Below are positions 38,301 to 50,400 of a DNA stretch of 64,000 nucleotides, in pieces; positions within the stretch are counted from its first letter, which is position 1, and every line of letters begins with the position of its first letter. The DNA is from Sipunculus nudus (Eukaryota; Annelida; Sipuncula; Golfingiida; Sipunculidae): assembly GCA_026874595.1 (NCBI GenBank), contig CM049315.1, positions 59,208,889 to 59,272,888 on the forward strand. The letters are read 5' to 3'. Below the pieces are notes generated by a model. It was not told the DNA's origin. It saw only the letters and a program-made list of their open reading frames with translations, and ran no database searches. Made by a program: the position numbers and the translations under genes.

Positions 38301-39721
38301 AGGCACTTGAATTGCAATTAGGGTTGATTTCGGTTAAATCTGTTACTTTTCTGGGTCATTTCCTAATAACCATTACTTTTCCTAGCGTATTTCACCCTGT
38401 GCGGTCCATCTCTTTGTTATTTGCCTAATATTTGAGATAAGCAGCCAAGATGCCCCTGTCGTTTAATCAGACAGCCATGGCATAGCAACAGAGGACGCGC
38501 TTTCTGATTGGTTGATATGTCTACTACTGGAGTCTTCAGATGGTGACACCGCTGACGTAACATTGGTTCAGCCAATCACTCATGTACTTCAAGTTTAGCC
38601 TGAAACGTCGTGCCACGGCTGTCGGGCCTAACAACGGGGGTATCTTGCCTGCCTATCTCAAGTATTAAGTAAATAATAAAGCGATGGACCATAAAGTGCG
38701 AAAAACGCAAGGAAACTGTCAGATAAGTAATAGTTATAAGGAAATGACCCAGAAAAGTAACGAATTTAACCGAAATCTACACTAATAGCAATTCAAGCGC
38801 CTGTGCGGTATTGACGAGTCGCCCGTGGCTTGTAAGTGGTCACTCAAAAGTTGTTAGGTCGGATGTAGGTTACGTTACAAACCTGTCTTTTATATATATA
38901 TATTAATAATTTGATACCATTTGTTTCCTTACATACAGAATTTCGCGAAAATTCGAACTGCGCTAATAATATTAAATGAAAATGCTCGAAAATTCAGACA
39001 CGCCAAATTAACTACTTCCATAGTATCTGTAACTAGACAATTATCAGAGTAGGTCCCAAACTGACGTTAAAGTAACACTTTATAGTGCCCGCTGGTATTT
39101 TTTTCTGCCGGCTCCAAACACAGCCCCTATTTATAGCTTTTTCAAACCCTAGGTCCAGAAGCTTCTACTACCGAACATTCCAAATACAACACAACAATAC
39201 AAGTGCGCATAAACAGACCCGAAACTTCTAGACTACAAAGAACGCTGCTGGCAAGCCAGAGTTCAACATGTGCGGTTCCCATAGCAAGGCCCAGGGCTTG
39301 TGCCAAGCACACGCAAAATCTTGCGCATAAAAAACATATGCCTGTAACAATGTTCAGTGTGTCTGCGGTCTTGTTGTATATCTACATTATAACTGTCACG
39401 CTGCAAATAATCGTTATCAACAAATCCTCAGTGTCCAATGACTGGGAAATGTCCATTTATTAAGTGTCGAGTACGATGCCAAGAGTGACTTAAGTTGGTC
39501 ATTTTTCAATATTTTCCTATTAATCCTGGAAAAAATTGACAAATTCCCGAAATGTATATCTCAACGCCATCACACATAAACTGCGCCGACAGGCGGGTGT
39601 GTAAGGTCCATTAAAAAACCTTTCAGGATGAACCCGGCCGAAGTCTCGCGTACCTGTTCCAACGGAAGTACGGTTAATTTGGATGTAAAAATGAATATAT
39701 CATAGCACATGTAGTCTAGAA

Positions 39722-39784
<63 letters not shown>

Positions 39785-42700
39785 GGAGGGGCTGTAAATG
39801 TGAAAATGAACTTAATTTAAGCACACATTTCAAAGAATTCACGTTTATGTATATAAGACATTATTTCACTGAAATTCAATACTTTTTTTGGAAATAATCT
39901 TCCAATGGCAATACAAGAGACCAAGGAATGGTGTATCAAACAGAATATACCAAGGATTTCCCAATAATTTAGTTATGAGTTCTATGACCTCTGGCGATGC
40001 GGTTGTCTCTTCTTGTAACATTGAAAACGTATCTGAAGATACCTATAATAATCACGCCGGCATGGTGACCGACAATTCCACAATACACAAACAAAATACC
40101 TAATATATTTTCTGACTTAATCTGCTGATTGTGTCGTGTTATTTGTTTACAGCCTATCGTGTTCCCGGCCCATGCTGGATTTCCGATTGGCCTCGGTCAC
40201 TCCTCAGCCTACATAAGACTGGAGACTCACTACGACAACCCCAGTCAAACTGCTGGTGAGAAAGATACACAGACATTTCAAGACTGTCCAGAGAAATCCC
40301 TGTTCAAGCGTGTGGCAACTCTTCCTCTACTTTACTAGACAATGTGTCTTGTCTCTCCGAACCTTTTCAACCAACAAATCCCATTTTTTAAAACCATTTT
40401 ATACCGATTAACGTGTTAGATAACTGGATCCCACTGTCGTTATATTTACTGTCGTCTTTACATCCGCTGGTCAATGCATCCCGAGGTAACCATATTACTT
40501 TCAGGCCAAAAAAGGGTATGTTTGATTTTCAGGCACAATTTAAAAGTATAATCAGCAGGCGTTGTTTTTACCTTTTTATAATAAGTTTGAAAAAAAATCA
40601 TATAATCAGGGGATAACATGATTATAACAGAATCGTTTTGGTAAACACACAAATAAGGGAAATATTAATCAGGGAATAACATCATTATTATGGAATCGTT
40701 TTGCTGAACAGTCAAAAGGGAAATATTAATCAGGGGATAACATGATTATGACGGAATCGTTTTGCTAAACAGTCATAAGGGAAATATTAATCAGGGGATA
40801 ACATGATTGTTTCGGAATCGTTTTGCTAAACAGTCAAAAGGGAAATATAAATCAGGGGATAACATGATTATTACGGAATCGTTTTGCTAAACAGTCAAAG
40901 GTTAATGTTGATCGGGGATAACATGATTATTACGGAATCGTTTTGCTAAACAGTCGAAAGGGAAATATAAATCAGGGGATAACATGATTATTACGGAATC
41001 GTTTTGCTAAACAGTCAAAGGTTAATGTTGATCGGGGATAACATGATTTTTACGGAATCGTTTTGCTAAACAGTCAAAAGGGAAATATTGATCAGGGAAT
41101 AACATGATTATTACGGAATCGATTTGCTAAACAGTCATAAGAGAAATATTAATCAGGGGATAACATGATTATTACGGAATTGTTTTGCTAAACAGTCAAA
41201 AGGGAAATATTAATCAGGGGATAACATGATTATTTCGGAATCGTTTTGCTGAATAGGCAAAAGGGAAATATTAATCAGGGGATAACATGATTATAACAGA
41301 ATCGTTTTGGTAAACACACAAAAAAGGGAAATTTTAATCAGGGAATAACATCATGATTATGGAATCGTTTTGCTGAACAGTCAAAAGGGAAATATTAATC
41401 AGGGGATAACATGATTATTAATTACGGAATCGTTTTGCTAAACAGTCAAAAGGGAAATATTGATCAGGGGATAACATGATTATTACGGAATCGTTTTGCA
41501 AACAGTCATAAGGGAAATATTAATCAGGGGATAATATGATTATTACGGAATCGTTTTGCTAAACAGTCATAAGGGAAATTTTAATCAGGGGATAACATGA
41601 TTATTACGGAATTGTTTTTATAACAGTCAAAAGGGATATATTAATCAGGGGATAACATGATTATTTCGAAATCGTTTTGCTGAACAGGCAAAAGGGAAAT
41701 ATTAATCAGGGGATAACATGATTATTACGGAATCGTTTTGCTAAACAGGCAAATGGGAAAAATTAATCAGGGGGTAACATGATTATTACGGAATCGCTTT
41801 CCTAAACAGCCAAAAGGGAAATATTGATCTGGGGATAACATGATTATTACGGAATCGTTTTGCTAAACAGTCAAAAGGGAAATATTGATCAGGGGATAAC
41901 ATGATTGTTAAGGAATCGTTTTGCTAAACAGGCATAAAAGGGAAATATTAATCAGGGGATAACATGATTATTACGAATCGGATTGCTAAACAGTCAAAAT
42001 GGAAATATTGATAAATTTATACTGAATATCAAAACAATTATCTTATTGTTTTTTTTGGGGGGGGGGGGGGGAGGGGGCGCTAAATCGACGCCCGATTCTC
42101 GAGAAACCAACCTTTTAATTGGCTTATCTCCAACCAGGTCTATTTGATTCGTCTGGAATACGACTGACGTACACGGCCACTTTGAGACAGAACGACATAG
42201 GTATCATTGAAGCGGGATGGATAGTTAATCGCTGGCACCTGATCCCACCAATGTTTAAAGCCCTCTCTAGCTACGGACACTGTGTGCGCGAATGTCTTGA
42301 ACAGGTAAATATGAACGCACAATATACATTTTTTTTTTTTCCCAACACCTTCCTCTATTTGATTCAAATAGTTGATGGTGAGTTATAAAATTTAACTAGT
42401 AGCACAATTTATAATGTATCATATCTGTTAATTTATTTTGTCATAATAATAATAAAAACAATGATGATAATAATAAATATAAAATAATAATTATAATTAT
42501 GTTAATTTTAATTAAAATATTAATAATAATTATTATTATTATTATTTGTTATTGTTGTTGTTATTCTTCTTCTTTTTCTACTTCTTTCTTCCTCTACTTA
42601 TTCTTATAAGAGTATGGGACATGTAAGTGAGCTTCATGTGGTTGGTTCAATGCTTCATAGTCATCTCCTTGGTGTGTCCATCAATGTCCGTCATGTCCGC

Positions 42701-45700
42701 GATGGAAGGGAGCTACCAACAGTAGTGAGGGACACTCACTATGACTTCAACTTCCAAGAGACTCGGATGCTCAAACAAGAGGTCACCGTGAAGAAAGTAG
42801 GTCACAGTGAAGAAAGTGGTCACACTGTAGAAAGTAGGTCACACTGTAGAAAGTAGGTCACAGTGAACAAAGCAGGTCACAGTAAAGGATGTAGATCACG
42901 GTGTAGAAAGTAGGTCACAGTGAAGAAAGTAGGTCACATTTAAGCAGGTTAAAGTAGGTTTACATTTAAGCAGGTTTCATCAATAAAGTAGACCTTGTTA
43001 AAGAAACCTAGTCAAAGTAAAGAGAGGTGATCACATTTAAAAGCAGGTCACAAACAAGGAAGTAGTCACAATGATGAAAGTAGGGCACTGTAAAAAGAAG
43101 GTCATTCCTATACCGATATCAGTCATGCAGTAACGGTGTCTTGTGAGTTGGAATCCATATATATCATTTTAAATTTTATCCTTAGAAATGTATTTGATAA
43201 AAATCAATGATTGGACGTTTATTCACAAAGAAAGTTCGTAACAAATGGAAAATAGATAAAATGTATTAGAGGAAATTACAATTTTATATATTTTTCAGGG
43301 AGATTCATTGGCGGTTGAATGTGTTTACGATTCACGTGGCAGATCTTCCTACACATGGGTAAGGAATTCCCGCACACACCACCACAGCAACCAAACCGTT
43401 GCATATGGGAATATATTTTGTATAAAATATTCCCATTGACACTTTTTTTTAGCCCCTCTTGACCTGTTTATTATAAAATCGCAAAAAAAAAGATGACGGA
43501 GGTCATGTGATCACTGCATTTTTTCATTAATCGGAAGTAGTTAGGACACCATGATGACGTTAAAAGGGAAATCTAGTGGGAAAAAACGCAATGAGAACAC
43601 CGCGATGACTTTATGGGGGAGGGACAAGTGCTGTTTGATCGGGAAAGATGTGGTAAGTTTTGGGAGGACTAGAAACGGATCAAGATGTTGGCGGAGGTAT
43701 GCACTTTCTCGATACTTTATTTTGATACTTTATCAGTTTATATAACACACAACATATATGTAAATGTGAACATTCTGACATGCCTATCAGATGTCTGTAT
43801 TAGTCCAGCTGTTCAGAAAAGAATTGTGCAACAAATGAAGAAGCATTAAACTTGTCAAAACCATACTCAATATTTTACGATATGAGGCCAAGCGGAATTC
43901 ACCCTAACTTGGTCAAGATGATCCAAGATGGCGGCCAAGATGGTCACCGGATTATAAAATATTATTTAATCTCGTTATTTTTGTCCAAGAATGCATTGCA
44001 TGTGCACTCTTTCTATGTCTTTAGGGTAGGGAATTTCATTTATTAGGGTTTCAAGTCTGTATAATGACTCTGTGAAGGAATTCTGGCTTTGCTACATATT
44101 GAAATTGCGCTGAATTTGCCTTTGTTTACAAACACTTTGAACAGCAAAAATGTGTTGCCGAGTTCTGCACCGTAGTCGCATACTTTGATTGTAATACAGT
44201 TAACGTGTCATTTGTTTGTCCAGGTTTGTTGGTTACGTCATGCATTTTGATGCTTGAATTGTAGAATAGTTTGAATTGTAATATTTCATATTTCTTCCTT
44301 TTAATTTCACTTCATTTGCATGCTGACAAATGTAATTGCTTTGAATAGGTGAAGGGGCCATGAAACTTATCTGCCAAAATCTTGAATAGAATTTAGAACT
44401 GGATATGTCCGTAAACACTAATCACTTTGACATTTTAAACCAACATACATATTATTAGATTTTACGATCAACTTAACCTTCATGTAAACCTCTGTAGTGC
44501 ATTTGGGAAATATCAAATGCATAAATTCATCTGTGTTGATATTTAATATAAATATTGGTTCTAAGTGTTTTAGCCCTATGTCTGTTTCAATATAATGAAA
44601 GATTTGATTATCATCGTTCTCATTAGAGTGGGTTGTAGTTGTCTGTCCCAAGTCGGTTCTTTCTCCGCGTCCTCCGATTCCTCCACCCATATATACTACT
44701 GAACGCCACCAACCGATTCATAGAGAGCGGCTTATATTAGTAATTTAAACTAATTAAACAATCCATGTAATATATTTATAAAGAAAATAAACAATCCATA
44801 TAAAATTAAGTTGAGCTTGCTTATATTTTAATATTAGGCTGAATAAGTGTGTGGCAGGATACATACATATGTAAGAAGCTCACGACTGTCGTATAATTTT
44901 ATGCCTTTTGTGTAAGTAAGTTAAATGGTGCTAAAAGTGCCTTTATCATCAGCACCAAAGATTAAACTTGTTAAAATTTGTTGAAAACTGCACTTTCAAA
45001 TGAAAGTGCCATTTGCTGGGCAAGGTTTTATTATTATGATTTCTCCCGTTTGATTTCCCTATATTTGCATACTAACGAATGTATTAGCTGCTTTTTAGAG
45101 ATGATGGATGAAAGAAACTTAGCCATCCTGTCTGGTGGGAGATTGATATATCCGTGAAGAATAGTTAGGATTTTTAAAACACAACAAAAATGATACTAAA
45201 TTTTACGATCAACTTTACATTCATGTAAACCTTTGAGCAAAATTATCATTGATAATGTCTGATTCAACGGAAAGACATAAAATAGTTAGACTGCATGCGG
45301 CATGACAGGGTCCGTACATATGTAAGAAGCTCACACGTGTTTGCAGTATAGATTCTGTTTCATTTGCCATGAGGTGATGGTTTTCAGGCTGTGTGGTGGC
45401 ATGGAGACAGAATCAACACTCATTTAGAGGCGAACAACATGTTTCTGTATGCAACCTTTGTAATATGGTGATGAATACAAGGTATAATCAATATACATGT
45501 AAATACCCGTAATAATGCAGACTTAAGGCTGTCTGCTCCAAAGAAAGAGTCATTACGTATCAGTAAAATATCACGACCCTTTTCCTTGATGCTATTTTTG
45601 TGATATAAAACTTTTTCCTTAGGAAAGAGTTGGAATTCATTCTGCATGATGTGTTGGTGTCAACAAAATACTTTCATTTTCTAACGTTATGCATACTTGT

Positions 45701-47159
45701 AGATTCATGTGGATCATGCATGTATTATCAGAAATATTTACCATTTGTATAAAAATTCGGTGCTGCCAGTGTTCAAGAGAGACGATCTTTCATAGATGTA
45801 TGCTAAGAGAATGGTGTTGCAAGGCGGAAAGTCGAATACACAACAAAAGGTTAAAAATATAATACATGCATTCTATCTTCATAATCTAGATTACATCAAA
45901 ACACATTACAAAGTTTGGTTTGAGTTTACGTTGACTTAACTCACTGTACGTTTCTGAGCTTTTATCGTCTGTGCTCTGACAACCTTTGTAAAGTCAAGCT
46001 TCTCTTTTTGTCAGCTTTAAGCCTCAATACATAATGCTTGAGAAAGTTGTATTTCATACCACTTTCTTCATCAAGTGGCTAACATTAGAGAGAATATGCT
46101 GACTGAATAATTATCTTATAAAATTATTACTGAATATTATTTTAACTGAATATAACTGAACAGTTAATTACATCAAATTTTGTAATAATGCCAGCAACGT
46201 TTTTATGTCCCTTGCCTGAATATTTTTTTTTTAAATTTGGTAGGACAAGAGCGTTTTTCTTTTGGTAAAATAAACACTTACTTACTGTCTGTTGTTATTA
46301 TCTAGTGTGCAAGTCTCTGTGCGATCTACAGTTGGTGTAACGATGATAAATTAAAATGAGTACATGTAGAGTTGAAGATATCCAAAGATTGAATTTCTCA
46401 GCAAAAAATTTATAAGATTAAAGTACATGCAATAGTTTCTAGGTATATTATAACTCAAGATATTACCCTTTTTTATCTGGCGGCCATATTGGCCGCCATC
46501 TAGGACTTTGGACAAGATAATTTATTTTCAGTTGGCCCCATATCTGAAATTCATTATTAAGCTCCAAAGAACGCTTTTGGCAACTTTTTTTCCATTTTTT
46601 TTTTTTTACTTTTTTGCACAATTCTTCCAAATCTGGGAGCTTAACCGCTGGACTATATATAGTCTTCAAGATGAAGACGTATGTAAAGTGATATATCTAC
46701 AAATATATAAGTAAAATATTTGTGCAAGATTTGTGAAAACATTTTCAGGGAGTGTGACTGAAAATGTGTAACAAACCCCAGCGGTTTGCTTTCGTTAAAT
46801 TTGAAATTTTTATTTGTTTTCAGGGAGGTCTTTCGACTTCTGACGAGATGTGTTTGGCTTATTTGTACTACTACCCGGCCATCAAGATGACGAACTGTGA
46901 GAGTATGCCTCTTCCTAGCCAAACGCTCACCTACATCAACGGCCAGGTGTAAGGAATACCTTCCATTCAAAGACTGTAAAATACCTTAACTGGATATCCA
47001 AATGTACAGGTTTATACCTCATGTAGCGAACCCCCTCTCATTAGTCTACCTAGCTGAGTTGTCTTCCGCCTTCCAAAATCATGGACCCGCCCCTGATGTA
47101 AAGAAAGATGTATATCATAGGATCAAGACTCGATAGAGATAACTTCACCTGTTTTCCTT

Positions 47160-47222
<63 letters not shown>

Positions 47223-47329
47223 CCAATTTACAATATTTTGTCACTAAAAAAATTGCTGAAATATTAGGGGGATCTTTAGCGGTACGTCTATTGCAGCGTT
47301 TAAAGGAAGATTTGTCTACCTAATGACTA

Positions 47330-47371
<42 letters not shown>

Positions 47372-47375
47372 TATA

Positions 47376-47434
<59 letters not shown>

Positions 47435-50400
47435 TTGGTACATTGATTTACCGGTTTTTACCATTTTTTCTTTATTTTCTATTTCAAAAATACCCTTCTC
47501 TTGCCTTCCGCTATGCTTAAATTACACGTTAAGTGTGCTTTTCACATTAGTTCCCCCTCCCTTTGATCAATCCTAATAACACCAGTATGGGTTGTTGCGG
47601 TTGTTTATTGGTTGAAGGGTATTGGTTGCTACTGTTGTTTGTTTGTTAAAGGTTCTACGACCAGAGGAGTCGACGGTTTCTCGTCTCATCAGGACCTCAT
47701 GCAGGGAAAACGATGTACCAGGTGGTGGCCGACACAGACTGGACGTCCGAGGCTACACGGGACGCCTACCAAAAAGCTATCAGGGGAGGTCAAGTGTTTG
47801 TAAGATGTGAAGCAACCAGACAAAACCGATATCCGGTATGTTAACCATGTCAATGACACTGAATATCAATAAGTTTACCATATGATCCACTAGTCCAAGC
47901 AATACCTGAGACCTTTATCGTATGAAGCGACTTGTCCAAGCTATACCCAATACCCTTACCGTGAAAAGCGACTAGTCCAAGCAATACCCGAGACCTTTAC
48001 CGTGTAAAGCGACCGGACCAAACAATACCTGAAACCTCTACCTTGTCAGGTGACAAGTCCAAGCAATACCTATGACCTTTACCGTGTAAAACGACCATAC
48101 CGAACAATACCTGATACCTTTGATGTATAAAGCGACTAGTCCAAGCAATGTACAATACCTTTAAAGGTAAAGGTATTGGTAACAGTGTTAAGCGACGTGT
48201 CCAAGCAATACTCGAGACATTTACCATATGAAACGACTCATCCAAGCAATATCCTGATACCTTTACCGTATGAAGCGACTAGTCCAAACAATACCCAATA
48301 CCTTTATCGTGTAAAGCGACTAGTCCAAGCAATTCCCCAGGACATTTACCATGTGAAGCGACTCTTCCAAGCAATCCCTGATACCTTTACTGTGCAAACT
48401 GACCGGACCAAACGATACCCGTTTCCTTTACCGTGTTAAGCGACTAGTCCAAGCAATACCCGAGACATATACCGTGTGAAGCGACTCATCCAGGCAATGC
48501 CTGACATCTTTACCGTGCAAAGCGACCGGACCAAAAAATACCCGATACTTTTACCGTGAGAAGCGACTAGTTTAAGCATTACCCGATACCTTTACCGTGT
48601 GAAGCGACTAATCCAAGCAATACTCGAGACATTTACCGTTTGAAGCGACTCATCCAAGTAATACCTGTAACTTTACCGTGTGAAGCGTCTAGTCCTAGAA
48701 AAAACCCGATACTTTTACCGTATTAAGCGACTAGTCCAAGCAATACCAGAAACATTTACCGTGTGTACCGTGTGAAGCAACTCATCGAAGTAATACCTGT
48801 ACCTTTACCATGTGAATCGACTAGTTCAAGAAATACCCGATACTTTTACCGTGATAAGCGACTCATCCAAGCAATACCAGAAACATTTACCGTGTGAGGC
48901 GACTAATCCAAGCAATACCTGATATCTTTACCGAATGAAGGGACTAGTCCAAGTAATACCTGTACCTTTTCCCGTGTTAAGCGTCTAGTCCAAGCAATTC
49001 CCGATACTTTTACCGTGTGAAACGAATAGTCCAAGTAATACCCTATATCTTTTCCGTGTAAAGCGACCGGACCGATTAATACCTGATACCTTGGATGTAT
49101 AAAGCGAAGAGTCAAAGCATCACCCGATACCTTTACCATGTAAAGCGACTAGTCCAAGCATCACAAGATACCTTTACTGTATAAAGCGACTAGTCCAAGC
49201 ATCACCAGATACCTTTACTGTATAAAGCGACTAGTCCAAGCATCCATGATTCCTTTACCGTATTAAGCGACTAGTCCAAGCAATATCCGATACCTTTACC
49301 GTGTAAAGCGTCTAGTCCAAGCATCACCAGATAACTTTACCGTATAAAGCGACTAGTCCAAGCATCACCAGATTCTTTTGCCGTGTAAAGCGACTAGTCC
49401 AAGCATCCATGATTCCTTTACCGTAAAAAGCGACTAGTCCAAGCAATATCCGATACCTTTACCGTGTAAAGCGACTAGTCCAAGCATCATCCGATACCTT
49501 AACCGTGTAAAGCGACTAGTCTAAGCATCACCAGATACCTTTACCGTATAAAGCGACTAGTCCAAGCATCACCAGATTACTTTGCAGTGTAAAGCGACTA
49601 GTCCAAGCATTACCCGATAACATCACCGTGTAAAGCGATTAGTCCAAGCAATATCCGATACCTTTACCGTGTAAAGCGACCGCACCTATTAATACCCGAT
49701 ACATTTACCGTGTGAAGCGACTCGTCCAAGCAATACCGATAATCAGTTGTTGCTCTGTTTTTCTATAAACTTATGAATATTGAAATATCATTTTTCCTAG
49801 TTGATTATCTCTCTTACTCTGTGTGAGTCAAAGTATCTATTTTTCATTTCTTCCAGTGGCGTCAATTTATCGTGCGGGGGGGGGGGGGGGAGTGATGATT
49901 CGCACACACATATACACATATATATATATAATACCTTTTAGGCGTCTGTATGACACATTTCAAATATATTACAATAAAGTATAAGAAAATAAGTTATTAT
50001 GATTCCAGTAAAGTTAATTTTAAACAAGGTTTAGATATAATATTTCATAGTTATCTCATTAATTGAACCAAAGCCTATATTTCTATTTGTTAACATATTT
50101 CATTTGTAATGTATAAATATTATTCACTGAATAGCGGGAGAATGATTACATTGACTATTCCTCCCTTGCAAAAAAGTGGGGGATATATACACCCTATATT
50201 GACGCTCCTGATTTCTTCTTATGAAAGACAGAAAGTATTGACATTTTACCTCATATATCATTGTAAACTGAACCTTTAAGTTCTTCCAAATAGGTAGTAT
50301 GCCCTGCATCAGATTTAGCTGACCCTCATGGCTCATTGCTCGTGTTTAATGACCAGTTAATAAGTCAAAGGAACATATATATATAACACGTTCTCCCTGC

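Noticed and set aside
47836-47844. Stop codon directly after exon 11 as the true protein end
   Set aside because: A consensus donor lies at the CCG codon in both arms, and a conserved, in-phase exon 12 follows with MOXD1-like sequence.
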